A stretch of DNA of 64,000 nt. Origin: Marinobacter sp. JH2 (GTDB lineage: Bacteria > Pseudomonadota > Gammaproteobacteria > Pseudomonadales > Oleiphilaceae). Where the stretch lies: positions 1,302,001 to 1,366,000 of the forward strand of contig NZ_CP037934.1 in the NCBI RefSeq assembly GCF_004353225.1, given 5' to 3'. The first letter of the stretch is position 1; every line of letters begins with the position of its first letter. Below are positions 50,847 to 59,709 of the stretch, piece after piece. The translations under genes and the position numbers were made by a program. A model generated the notes under the pieces. That model made no database searches. It was not told where the DNA came from and saw only the letters and a program-made list of their open reading frames with translations.

Positions 50847-50899
50847 CTTTTAAGGAATTAAGGCGACCTACTACGCCTTTAGGACGATCCCTATACACC

Positions 50900-51058
50900 C
50901 CCCTCGGCCTTATGATGTATCCATCGTGAGATTAACGCCTCACACGAGATCTGAAACTCAGGCCTTCAGTCTCCTTGTATTGCGTTGTTTGGACGCTGGG
51001 GTTCTTTTAGAACCCTTTCTACAAGAGCCACCCCCTTTCGGGCTGGCTCTTTTTTTTT
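50900..51058 (+). ncRNA. Candidate Hfq-type small RNA
   Basis: No ORF covers this segment, yet it ends in a strong rho-independent terminator separate from the preceding gene. Possible -10 boxes are TATACA (50892-50897) and TATGAT (50911-50916), so the 5' end is uncertain (about 50904 or 50923). The body has a small hairpin (GTGAG/CTCAC near 50927), an unpaired-looking CTCCTT (50971-50976, complementary to a Shine-Dalgarno), and a perfect GGGTTCT-TTT-AGAACCC hairpin (50999-51015) before the terminator. It may instead be the 3' untranslated region of the MalT-type gene. Confidence 0.45.
51023..51058 (+). terminator. Strong rho-independent terminator with long T-run
   Basis: An 8-bp stem AAGAGCCA/TGGCTCTT with an inner CCC/GGG helix is followed by T8-9 on the plus strand only. 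Such long T tails are typical of Hfq-binding RNAs. It lies 20 bases before the convergent dinG stop. Confidence 0.85.
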
Positions 51059-51078
51059 GGAGAACCATAAATGCGGGG

Positions 51079-53256
51079 TTAATGCTCAATTAATCGGCGG
51101 AACGGAGGCAGTGCATCCAACAGCAACTGTCCATAACGCCGGGCAACAATACGCCTATCAAGAATTGTCACTCGGCCGGTGTCTTCCTCAGTTCTCAGAA
51201 GCCGCCCAACGGCTTGCACCAGCTTCACAGACGCATCCGGCACCGTAATTTCCATAAAGGGATTGCCACCCCGGTGAGTCACCCACTCAGCTAAGCTGGC
51301 TTCAATGGGATCATCCGGAACCGAGAACGGTAATCGGGTAATCACCACGTGATGCAGATACTTTCCGGGCAAATCGATCCCTTCAGCAAAACTTGCCACC
51401 CCAAACAGCACACTGGCTTTACCTTCATCAACTCGACTGCAATGGGTTCGAAGCACTTCGTTCTTGGCCATATCGTCCTGAGTCAGAATCAGCTTCGGAT
51501 ATTCCGGTGCCAGCGCGTCTCTAACCTGCTGCATTTGCCGACGAGAGGTAAACAGTACCAGCGTGGCCTTCTCACCTGCCCATAAGTCCGGTAGACGTTT
51601 GATCAACGCATCACCAAACCCGTCATCGGTCGGCATGACCTCAATGGCAGGCACTTCGACCGTAGCCATCTCGTTATATTTAAAAGAACTCGGCACCACC
51701 ATGTATCGACTGGCTTCCGGCAAACCTGCCCGTGAGCGCAGGCGATCGAACCGCCCCAGCGCGGTTAAGGTCGCACTGGTCAAGACCGCACCGTAAACTC
51801 GGGACCACAAGCGCGAATACAAAAGGTTGTCCGCCAACACCGGCGAACTGAATAGCGTAATGTCTTCGGCATGCTCCCATCGTTGACGAACCGACCAGCG
51901 TGCGGCAGGTGGTCCTCGACGGGGAACCGGTTGGGCGCTTTCATCCTGATCCGGCTTTGCCGCAACAGCCCCTTCTGACCAGGCCTCCCATAGCCGAAGC
52001 TGCTCCTCGGCACGGCTATGGAATGCGCCAATCACCGGATACCAGGAATCCGCCGTATCACGGTCGAGTTCGGGATCTTTACGTTCGTCGAACGCGCTTT
52101 GCAGCTCTTCAACCAAAGCTCCGAGGTTTCGGCACAAGCCGGCTGTGACAATTCGTGTTTCGCCGGCCAATTCAGCCAAGCTATCGGGCAACTCACCCTC
52201 CGGATACCGCCATTGAGCACTTCGCCGCTCTTCGTTGAAATCCCAGCCGGTATTATGCTCGACCTCTTCGTACACTTTCGCCAAAGCAATATCGAGATCC
52301 CGCCCTGCCAAACTGATTTTTTCAACAGCCTTGGTTGCCTGCGAGCCCCCCGGCAGCCAAGGCTGCATTTTCACCAAAGCCTGTGACAATTGCTTCAACC
52401 ATTGACGTGTCGAATTCAAAGGCACGGAAGCCGCAAAATGGTTCAGTGCCTTATCCGGCAGGTGGTGGGCCTCGTCAAAAATAAACAACGCGTTTTCCGG
52501 CTCGGGAAGAATAGCCCCGCCCCCTAATGCTAGGTCTGCCAGCACCAGGTCGTGGTTAGCCACCACAATATCGGCGTCGTCCAGATCTTTACGAGCTTCG
52601 AAAAAAGCGCAACTATCGAAGTAGGCGCAATGTCTATTGGTGCACTGGCGGTGGTCGGTGGTGACTTGTCGCCAGATATCGTCAGGAATTTGCTCCGGCC
52701 AATGGTCTCGGTCGCCATCCCATTCCCGTGAACCGTAGGTGCCAAGCATCTTCTCAAAGGTCGCTCGGCTACTGGCCTCGTCACCAACCGGGTTATCCAA
52801 CAAAAAGAGTGGCATGGTGTCGCTGTCGCCGTGCCCTTCCTCGTGCAAACGCGCTTCGAGGCGTGACATGCACAAGTACCGACCTCTACCTTTAGCAAGG
52901 GTCCAGTTGAATTTCAGTTTGCTGTGTTTGCGTAAGTCCGGTAGGTCTTTCAGAACAATCTGATCCTGCAGAGCCACAGTCGCCGTGGAAATCACCAGAG
53001 TCTTTCCCAAGGCCTTGGCGACTGGAATCGCAGAAATCAGATAGGCCAGCGTTTTACCCGTACCAGTACCGGCTTCAACCACACACGCTGATGCAGGCGA
53101 TGTCCGCTGGCCATCGTTCTCGGTGATCTCGCCCATGTAACGGGCAATTTCGGCGATCATCAGGCGCTGGCCATAGCGGGCTCGGACGCCCTTACCCGCT
53201 AATACATCTCGATACGCCTGTTGAATGTCCTGTTTTACGTCGTCGGTTAGCGCCAT
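51079..53256 (-). CDS. dinG: ATP-dependent DNA helicase DinG
   Basis: An XPD-like 5'-3' helicase of 725 residues that unwinds R-loops and forked DNA. Walker A is EAGTGTGKT (61-69), the DEAH box is FIFDEAHHLPD (about 265-275), and the Fe-S cysteines are in GRYLCMSRL and CTNRHCAYFDSC (about 130 and 205-217). Motif VI is QAVGRLLRTEEDTGRV near the end. ATG at 53256 overlaps the ExeB-like gene stop (TAATG) and was preferred to a TTG six codons upstream. No LexA box is visible; it is the last gene of an envelope-related operon. Confidence 0.95.
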   Translation of the reverse strand: MALTDDVKQDIQQAYRDVLAGKGVRARYGQRLMIAEIARYMGEITENDGQRTSPASACVVEAGTGTGKTLAYLISAIPVAKALGKTLVISTATVALQDQIVLKDLPDLRKHSKLKFNWTLAKGRGRYLCMSRLEARLHEEGHGDSDTMPLFLLDNPVGDEASSRATFEKMLGTYGSREWDGDRDHWPEQIPDDIWRQVTTDHRQCTNRHCAYFDSCAFFEARKDLDDADIVVANHDLVLADLALGGGAILPEPENALFIFDEAHHLPDKALNHFAASVPLNSTRQWLKQLSQALVKMQPWLPGGSQATKAVEKISLAGRDLDIALAKVYEEVEHNTGWDFNEERRSAQWRYPEGELPDSLAELAGETRIVTAGLCRNLGALVEELQSAFDERKDPELDRDTADSWYPVIGAFHSRAEEQLRLWEAWSEGAVAAKPDQDESAQPVPRRGPPAARWSVRQRWEHAEDITLFSSPVLADNLLYSRLWSRVYGAVLTSATLTALGRFDRLRSRAGLPEASRYMVVPSSFKYNEMATVEVPAIEVMPTDDGFGDALIKRLPDLWAGEKATLVLFTSRRQMQQVRDALAPEYPKLILTQDDMAKNEVLRTHCSRVDEGKASVLFGVASFAEGIDLPGKYLHHVVITRLPFSVPDDPIEASLAEWVTHRGGNPFMEITVPDASVKLVQAVGRLLRTEEDTGRVTILDRRIVARRYGQLLLDALPPFRRLIEH

Positions 53257-53960
53257 TATCGCGGGCTCACCCAATCACGCACGATTCCCACCCGAAACTG
53301 CAGACCATTTTTACTCAGCACCACGCCGTCTTCGGTGATGTTTTCAACCAGCAGCGAGCCCAGGCTTTGGCCCGTTCGCAAATATCGGTTGTTGATCATC
53401 ACTCGGCTAGCTGAAGGGTCTGAGGAATAGATATGGCTATTGAAGGTCAAATCAGGAACACTCTTTTGGAACGAAAGTGGTAATTCTACCAGATGCGGCA
53501 CCCGCCCTTGGGGCCGTGATTGTACGGGGGCCGGCGCCCTTCGCGGCTGCGGCTGGCTGGGCACGATAATAGTGGGTTGTTCGAACTGAGGCTCAGTCAC
53601 ACCGGATTCCGCTACCGCTTGCGACGCTTCAACGGGCGCAACTGGAACCTGATAGTCGGACGCTGGCTTAGGCGAAACCGCGGGCTTCACCGTCTGTTCT
53701 GGCTCGACCGAAGAGGCTTCGGTAACTTTTTCTTCCGCGGGCGCGGGAGTTGTCGCTTGCTCCGGAAGTTGTCTTGAAGGCCAAAATGCATACGCTAAAA
53801 CACCAGCATTGATAGTTAACGCCAAGACCACCCAAACTACCGCCGATACCGGCTTTTTCTTGGGGCGATAAATCATCTGAACCTGTTGGCCGAGATCTGG
53901 CGCCTTACCCTGACGGCGTTCTGCTTCGGATTTCTTTAGGGCTTCGAGTATGTATGACAT
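53256..53960 (-). CDS. General secretion pathway protein GspB/ExeB-like
   Basis: A 234-residue inner-membrane protein that begins with the GspB signature MSYILEALKKSEAERRQG and has one membrane segment (about 38-60). A Pro/Ala/Glu-rich periplasmic linker follows, then a C-terminal domain with the GspB fold (HIYSSDPSASRVMINNRYLR). ExeB/GspB with ExeA helps secretin assembly across peptidoglycan in type II secretion. It follows the exeA-like gene by 3 bases. No other gsp genes are in the window. Confidence 0.88.
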   Translation of the reverse strand: MSYILEALKKSEAERRQGKAPDLGQQVQMIYRPKKKPVSAVVWVVLALTINAGVLAYAFWPSRQLPEQATTPAPAEEKVTEASSVEPEQTVKPAVSPKPASDYQVPVAPVEASQAVAESGVTEPQFEQPTIIVPSQPQPRRAPAPVQSRPQGRVPHLVELPLSFQKSVPDLTFNSHIYSSDPSASRVMINNRYLRTGQSLGSLLVENITEDGVVLSKNGLQFRVGIVRDWVSPR

Positions 53961-53963
53961 AAC

Positions 53964-55655
53964 TTAGCTACGTCCCGCCGCCGGATCGGCTACTAATCGC
54001 GGCACATCAACCCCCAGATCGTTATGAATCTGGATAACCGTCATGGCACCGGGAATGCCGTCCACTGTTAACCCACGCAACTCTTGATACCAGCGCACCT
54101 GATCAGGCACTGCTAATCGTTTGATGCGATCAGCTTCTTGCTCATTGCCCCCGTATCGAGCCGCAAGCTCCATCATTCTTGAGCTAATCCACAGGGCTTG
54201 GCCTTGTTTGTCGCTGTAGATGCCGTCGCCCCGCTTAAAGTCCGGCGCTTGCCAAAGAACACGGAACTCGCCAAACCAATACGGTTCGATTTGTTGGAAT
54301 GGTACGGTAACCGGCCCCTCTGCGGTCTTTAATATTGCTTTGTTACCCTGTAGTGCCTGCAAAACAACCTGGACCTCCTGCCCCGGCGCTACGCGCAAAC
54401 TCAGAATCGCAGGGCGGTCAAGGAACTCCAATGTCCGGCGTGTCCCTTCACGCTGTAAGCAATCCAAACCAAGGTTTTGGGCGTGCTGGCACGGGTACGG
54501 CGCAACTTCGGGGTGATAAATTTTCCCCCACAAATCGAAGAGTTCAACATAAGCATCTTGTTTAGAAAGCCCATGCTGCTTCGGGACAAACTCGTTCTCT
54601 TCGAAACGGGCTGGCTCGTTTGGTATTTGCACCTCGAAGAAGTTCTCCTCAGCTTCCGTAGTAGCGGCCACAACCCGCTCTATAACACCCGACACCGATT
54701 GCCCGTCTTCGCTCTCTGCGAGATCTTGATATTGTGGGAGTTCCAGCACCCAAAGTGTGCCCATAATCGCGATCAGAGCCGACGCAACCACCAACCACAA
54801 ATGACTGACATGATCGCCAAACCGGGTGGGTTTGCCGTTTTTTTGCTTCAGGCCACCACTGACTTCCTTGGCTGCTCGCTTTATATGTAATGCGGTAATC
54901 TGGTGATCGCCTTCCGCGTATGCGCCCAACAAGGCACGATCACTAATCAGATTAATCAGACGAGGAATACCTTGGCTGGCGCTGTACAGTTTACGAATCG
55001 CAGCAGGAGTGAACAATTCGCCTCTTAGCCCGGCCACGCTCACCCGATACTGCAAATAAGCAGGCAGTTCTGCCTTATCAATTGCATCCAAGTGGTAGCG
55101 CGCGGTGACTCTTTGATTAAGTTGGCGCAACTCCGGCAGCGCCAGAATCCCCTGTAATTCTGGCTGTCCCAGCAGAACAATCTGCAGCAATTTCTTTTCA
55201 GCGGTTTCCAGGTTGGTTAACAGGCGAAGCTGTTCAAGTACATCCGTAGATAAGTTTTGCGCCTCATCAATAATAAGAACTTTGTGTCGGCCAGCAGCGT
55301 GGGCTTTCAACAAATCGGCATTGATGGCGTCGACCAACACCTTGATACTCGCGTCGGTAGCATGAGCAATTTCGAGCTCATCACAAACGGCTGACAGCAA
55401 CTCCTGTGCGGAAAGCCGTGGGTTGAGGATCAGGGCAATATCAACGTGTTCAGGAGCGTTATCAAGAAAGCAGCGGCACACCGTGGTTTTACCGGTGCCC
55501 ACTTCGCCGGTGATCACAATGAATCCGCCCTGCCCCTGTACGCCATACATCAAGTGTGCAAGCGCTTCTTTGTGGCGATCACTCAGGTACAGGTATCGCG
55601 GGTCCGGGGCAATTGAAAATGGCGGCTCTCGAAAACCGAAAAAATCGTAGTACAT
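53964..55655 (-). CDS. ExeA/GspA-like AAA ATPase with peptidoglycan-binding domain
   Basis: A 563-residue protein. The N-terminal AAA domain starts MYYDFFGFREPPFSIAPDP and has Walker A GEVGTGKTT (50-58) and Walker B VLIIDEAQNLS (about 125-135). A membrane segment lies near 288-308, followed by a periplasmic region ending in a PG_binding_1 repeat (LAVPDQVRWYQELRGLTVDGIPG, about 513-535). In Aeromonas ExeAB remodels peptidoglycan for secretin insertion. It lies 5 bases after the DUF3336 patatin gene. Confidence 0.9.
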   Translation of the reverse strand: MYYDFFGFREPPFSIAPDPRYLYLSDRHKEALAHLMYGVQGQGGFIVITGEVGTGKTTVCRCFLDNAPEHVDIALILNPRLSAQELLSAVCDELEIAHATDASIKVLVDAINADLLKAHAAGRHKVLIIDEAQNLSTDVLEQLRLLTNLETAEKKLLQIVLLGQPELQGILALPELRQLNQRVTARYHLDAIDKAELPAYLQYRVSVAGLRGELFTPAAIRKLYSASQGIPRLINLISDRALLGAYAEGDHQITALHIKRAAKEVSGGLKQKNGKPTRFGDHVSHLWLVVASALIAIMGTLWVLELPQYQDLAESEDGQSVSGVIERVVAATTEAEENFFEVQIPNEPARFEENEFVPKQHGLSKQDAYVELFDLWGKIYHPEVAPYPCQHAQNLGLDCLQREGTRRTLEFLDRPAILSLRVAPGQEVQVVLQALQGNKAILKTAEGPVTVPFQQIEPYWFGEFRVLWQAPDFKRGDGIYSDKQGQALWISSRMMELAARYGGNEQEADRIKRLAVPDQVRWYQELRGLTVDGIPGAMTVIQIHNDLGVDVPRLVADPAAGRS

Positions 55656-55660
55656 GGTTT

Positions 55661-57151
55661 CTAGTGCCTTGCCGAGTCGCTGCTGCTGACCAACTTAAGT
55701 TCTGCAGCGCGACGGCTTTGATATTTCAGGCGTCGCACGCAGCGTTCCAGCGTTTTTGATATGCGTGCGTGAGAGCGAATCATAGAGATCTTCGGCCAAG
55801 TAGCCCTTTCACCCTGAAGAATCATTTCCCGCACGTATTCGGGAGTCGGGCTAGACAAAATATGACGGTAATGGCGAAGAGAATAATTCGGCGCTATGGT
55901 CACGTCACCGGAATAACGCTGCGCCATAATCGTATACATTTGACCGGATACTTGCCGCAAAAGCTCTGGCTTAACCCGTTTGCGCAAGAAATCAAATACA
56001 CCCTGGCCGTGAAACGCCACTTCTGCCTTTAACAAATGCGAGGGCAAATTCAGCAGCGACAGCTTCTCATTCTGCCCCTTGGCGTTCAGAAACGGAATAA
56101 CATGGGGGTTGGTTTGACTCACGATGGTAAAATTCACGTCGTACAGATGCATAAGCCGGTCAACAGGAAGGTCACTGACCACCGAACCGTCTACGAACTT
56201 CAAACGCGGCATATACGGCAAAGTGTTTCCATTGAGATCTTTCTTCATCAATGTAACCGGCGGAAACACCCCGGGCACAGCTGCGCTTGCCAGCGCGGCA
56301 CTCCACATCATCAGATAAGGCGAGGTATAGCCACTTAACAACCGAGCTTTCTGATGGGTTTGTACCGGCGACACGCTAATATTTACACTTCGCCCTGTGC
56401 GCTGGTAGGCCTCTTCAAAGGTATATTCGCCGATATTGTCACGAAGACACTGCTTCAGCGTGTTCTGATCCATCAACCCATCGCCACGAATCGCGCTGAA
56501 TAAACCGCGCCATTTCCAAGCTTTGAGATTGTGGTTTTCGGGCACCAACCTTTCCGGTATTTCGGCATCCGAATGCACGCCCAGAATCCCAGCAATGATG
56601 GCCCCTACACTCGACCCGGCGATCACCTGTGGCAGCAGGCCCTTCTCCCACAAAGCCTTGATTACACCGAAATGAAACATGCCCAGCCCCGCGCCGCCAC
56701 TGAGCAATAGCGCCGGCCGGCCAAAGCTGGTTAAGGTATCCCGGAAGAACTGAAGTTTATCGTGCACCGAGAAATTCGGCACAGGGTGGTCGCACAGGTA
56801 AGCTAACGACTCACAAACTTGCGTGATGTACTCTTCAACCAAGTGCTTGGTGCCTACCCGAGAGCGAGTGTAAAGCGCCGGATTGCCCATGTTGCCTAAG
56901 TCGTGATGAAGCCCCTCACGCAGGGCTCGCTTCAAACGTTCGAAATCGTTTTGTTGACGATACTGCTTAAGATTGCAAAGCCTGTCGTAGATCAGCTCGT
57001 AGTGATACAGATCCGAGGCGAAGTCTTCCTTCCACTCCACATTGCCTTCGAGGTAATCCAACTCCAGCGCAGCCGCTTTCCACTGCTCATAGTTCTGAGC
57101 ATCCGCCAGCTGCTTACGGAATCGATTTATTCTCGGATCTTTAATCAACAT
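55661..57151 (-). CDS. DUF3336 patatin-family lipase
   Basis: A 496-residue protein with an N-terminal DUF3336 domain (about 15-140) and a patatin core. The core has the oxyanion loop GGAGLGMFHFG (about 157-167), the nucleophile elbow GSSVG (Ser about 185) and the catalytic DG in FVDGSVVSDLP (about 320-330). This layout is shared with fungal TGL3/4/5 triacylglycerol lipases and bacterial wax-ester or triacylglycerol mobilising candidates. No signal peptide. It sits 17 bases after mlaA, so a lipid-turnover role is likely. Confidence 0.85.
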   Translation of the reverse strand: MLIKDPRINRFRKQLADAQNYEQWKAAALELDYLEGNVEWKEDFASDLYHYELIYDRLCNLKQYRQQNDFERLKRALREGLHHDLGNMGNPALYTRSRVGTKHLVEEYITQVCESLAYLCDHPVPNFSVHDKLQFFRDTLTSFGRPALLLSGGAGLGMFHFGVIKALWEKGLLPQVIAGSSVGAIIAGILGVHSDAEIPERLVPENHNLKAWKWRGLFSAIRGDGLMDQNTLKQCLRDNIGEYTFEEAYQRTGRSVNISVSPVQTHQKARLLSGYTSPYLMMWSAALASAAVPGVFPPVTLMKKDLNGNTLPYMPRLKFVDGSVVSDLPVDRLMHLYDVNFTIVSQTNPHVIPFLNAKGQNEKLSLLNLPSHLLKAEVAFHGQGVFDFLRKRVKPELLRQVSGQMYTIMAQRYSGDVTIAPNYSLRHYRHILSSPTPEYVREMILQGERATWPKISMIRSHARISKTLERCVRRLKYQSRRAAELKLVSSSDSARH

Positions 57152-57168
57152 CGATCTCCCGGCGCTGC

Positions 57169-57954
57169 TCAGAAATCGTCGAGCATCAGGTCGTCTTCGT
57201 CGTCATTGGCGAAGGGGTCAGCTGTGATCTTACCATCGTTAATCAGGAATTCACGACGCTGCAGGAAGGCATTTCTCACGAACGTGTACCGATCCCCAGA
57301 AATAAGACCTTCTGCCGGGATCAAGTCCGCGCGCTTATCGACAATTTGCAGCGCTCGAAGATAGTACACGTCAGGCTCTTCCACCGCTTCCCAAGCTGAG
57401 GGCAAGATGAACCTGTCGGATGCCAAGCCCGAGAAATGCCGCGGGGTTGATGGCCCGAGAAACGGCAACATCAGGTACGGGCCGGAGCCGACGCCCCAAT
57501 ACCCTAGGGTTTGACCAAAATCTTCCGGACGTTCCGGCAGATCAAAAGCCGTGGCCACATCAAAAATGCCCCCCAACCCAAATACTGTATTGAAGGTAAA
57601 CCGGCCGAATGCGACAACCGCAGATTCGCCCTTAAGCTGGAACAGGCTGTTACTGAAGTTACGAATTTCTGTAAGGTTGTTGAAAACGTTAGTGACACCC
57701 CGGTCCACAATATCCGGAGTAACCGAACGATAGGTCTGCGCGACGGGGCGAAGAACCCAGTCATCAACCGTTTCGTTGAACGAAAATACACTTCGGTTCC
57801 AGCTTTCGTAAGGATCCGTCGGATTCACAGTTGTCGCGCGTTGACCTGCAGGCTCCTGCACGGTCTGAGCGACTGCAGGGGGAGTGGCCGTAACGACAAA
57901 GAGCACCAGCATTAATGCTGCGAGTATCCAATACCGAGTAGTCGTTTGAGTCAT
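57169..57954 (-). CDS. mlaA: MlaA (VacJ) family outer-membrane lipid-asymmetry protein, no lipobox
   Basis: Removes mislocalised phospholipids from the outer leaflet. The 261 residues contain the family blocks DPYESWNRSVFSFNE (about 47-61), FGRFTFNTVFGLGGIFDVAT (about 116-135) and DFGQTLGYWGVGSGPYLMLPFLGPS. The N-terminus is a cleavable-looking signal (hydrophobic 10-25, ending PPAVA) with no Cys near the cleavage site. Typical MlaA is a lipoprotein, so this one would be non-lipidated. The ending NDDEDDLMLDDF is very acidic. Confidence 0.93.
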   Translation of the reverse strand: MTQTTTRYWILAALMLVLFVVTATPPAVAQTVQEPAGQRATTVNPTDPYESWNRSVFSFNETVDDWVLRPVAQTYRSVTPDIVDRGVTNVFNNLTEIRNFSNSLFQLKGESAVVAFGRFTFNTVFGLGGIFDVATAFDLPERPEDFGQTLGYWGVGSGPYLMLPFLGPSTPRHFSGLASDRFILPSAWEAVEEPDVYYLRALQIVDKRADLIPAEGLISGDRYTFVRNAFLQRREFLINDGKITADPFANDDEDDLMLDDF

Positions 57955-58045
57955 TTCAGTCTCTTGGGTTGTTTAATCTGATTCCATTAGTCGACAATAC
58001 CGGCGTTGTGTTCTTTTTTTATCTCAGTCATCCGGAGGAAATTAA

Positions 58046-58453
58046 ATGTCAGTTCAGGGAAATCTCGTCAGCTCCCTTGCCATGGCCCTGCGATGGGGCG
58101 ACATGGATGCATACGGTCACGCCAACAACACAGTTTACTTTCGCTTCTTTGAAGAGGCTCGTATTGTCTGGCTGGCGCAGCTTGAGCTTGGCGGCACAGG
58201 CGAACCTACCGGTCCCGTTATTATAAAGACCAGCGCCACGTTTCTGAAGGAATTAACGCACCCCGCCACCGTTGTGGTGGAAACATACGCTGGCAAAGCT
58301 GGAAATACCAGTCTGGACACCTACCATTTGCTGAAAGATGCAGACACCGGGGACGTGTACGCGGAGGGATATGCAAAGATTGTCTGGATCGATAAAACCA
58401 CCAGAAAATCTACCCTACTGCCAGACACTCTGAGAGATCTGGCAGCGGAGTAA
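58046..58453 (+). CDS. Acyl-CoA thioesterase, YbgC/4HBT hot-dog family
   Basis: A 135-residue hot-dog-fold enzyme. The catalytic-site motif is LRWGDMDAYGHANNTVYFRFFEEAR (about 15-39), with the Asp in WGDMD positioned as in 4-hydroxybenzoyl-CoA thioesterase. It has a strong GGAGG site 6 bases upstream and is monocistronic. It is divergent from mlaA and convergent with the FabH-like gene, six bases apart. A fatty-acyl-CoA substrate is inferred from those neighbours. Confidence 0.88.
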   Translation: MSVQGNLVSSLAMALRWGDMDAYGHANNTVYFRFFEEARIVWLAQLELGGTGEPTGPVIIKTSATFLKELTHPATVVVETYAGKAGNTSLDTYHLLKDADTGDVYAEGYAKIVWIDKTTRKSTLLPDTLRDLAAE

Positions 58454-58459
58454 ACGGAA

Positions 58460-59581
58460 TCAGCGTTGGCGCACAACCACACTGCCGATGGAATAGCCGG
58501 CGCCGAAGGAGCAAATAACGCCCAAATCGCCGGCTTTCAGATCGCCTTTAAATTTATGGAACGCAATGATTGAACCGGCGGAGCTGGTGTTTGCGTACTC
58601 ATCCAAAATCACTGGAGCCTCTTCAACCGTGGCATCTCGGCCCAGCACTCGACGGGCAATCAACTGATTCATATTAAGGTTGGCCTGATGCAGCCACATG
58701 CGGGCCAGATTGTCAGGACCCAACTCCAAAGACTCCAAATGACCTTGGATCGTAGACGCAACCAGCGGCGACACTTCTTTGAACACCTTCCGGCCCTGCT
58801 GAATAAACAGTTTGTCTGGTTTGCCCACGCCGGACTCATCCGCACGATTCAAAAAACCAAAGTTATTCCGGATATTGTTGGAGAATTTGGTCACCAAGCG
58901 GGTGCCAACGATCGCGAAACCTTGCCCCGGCTCCACATTTTCCTCGCGCTCAACAAGCATCGCAGTGCAAGCATCACCGAAAATAAAGTGGCTATCGCGA
59001 TCGCCGAAGTTCAAATGACCGGAGCAAATTTCGGGGCTAACAACCAGAACGGCACGAGCTGTTCCGTTTTCAACGGCGTTTGCTGCTGCTTGAAGACCAA
59101 ACGTAGCCGAACTGCAGGCCACGTTCATGTCGTAGGCGAAGCCATCAATACCCAGCGCTTGTTGTACTTCGATGGAAATCGCTGGATAGGCTCGTTGCAG
59201 GTTGGAGCACGCCACGATAACGGCATCGACATCTGCCACGGTCTTGCCGGCTTGCTCCAGGGCTTCATTACATGCAACTACGGCCATGTCACATTGTACG
59301 GAAGGCTCGTTATTGCTCCGCTCGGGAATGTGCGGTGTCATGCGTTTGGGGTCGAGGATACCTTCACGATCGATAACGTGCCGACGTTTAATGCCAGACG
59401 CTTTTTCAATAAATGAAGAAGACGAGGGTTGCAGCGCCGTCAGTTCACCGCGGGCTATCTCATCCGCATGCTCAGTGTTGTAAAGATCCACATACTGGTT
59501 GAAGGCTTCTACCAGTTCGTCGTTTTCGATGGTGGCGGGCGGCGTATACAGGCCGGTTCCGCTAATGACGGCTTTAATCAC
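58460..59581 (-). CDS. Beta-ketoacyl-ACP synthase III-like protein (long FabH form)
   Basis: A 373-residue thiolase-fold enzyme with Cys in MNVACSSATFG (about 154-164), His in WLHQANLNMNQ (about 304-314) and Asn in YANTSSAGS (about 336-344), the FabH triad. It strongly resembles, from memory, Pseudomonas PA3286, which feeds medium-chain acyl-CoA from beta-oxidation into fatty-acid synthesis. It is longer than the 320-residue FabH. The start is GTG with only a GGGG-like site. No fab genes adjoin it, in keeping with a shunt role. Confidence 0.88.
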   Translation of the reverse strand: MIKAVISGTGLYTPPATIENDELVEAFNQYVDLYNTEHADEIARGELTALQPSSSSFIEKASGIKRRHVIDREGILDPKRMTPHIPERSNNEPSVQCDMAVVACNEALEQAGKTVADVDAVIVACSNLQRAYPAISIEVQQALGIDGFAYDMNVACSSATFGLQAAANAVENGTARAVLVVSPEICSGHLNFGDRDSHFIFGDACTAMLVEREENVEPGQGFAIVGTRLVTKFSNNIRNNFGFLNRADESGVGKPDKLFIQQGRKVFKEVSPLVASTIQGHLESLELGPDNLARMWLHQANLNMNQLIARRVLGRDATVEEAPVILDEYANTSSAGSIIAFHKFKGDLKAGDLGVICSFGAGYSIGSVVVRQR

Positions 59582-59709
59582 AATAACCCCACGTCATGGT
59601 TATAGAAACAGTTTTTGGTAATGCTCTGCCAGAAATACTAACACAGTCCTGAGGATTTGCCCGTTGGACTATCGTTCAGTAACTAGGCCTTCAACGGTCG
59701 CACATTTCG

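Noticed and set aside
50904..51058. Identity of the candidate RNA with Spot 42 or CyaR.
   Set aside because: No shared sequence blocks beyond a generic C-rich CTCCTT and a hairpin-T tail; the flanking genes also differ.
58688..59416. A 242-codon plus-strand frame antisense to the FabH-like gene.
   Set aside because: It is a shadow of a well-supported gene, with odd Cys/His composition and no ribosome site.
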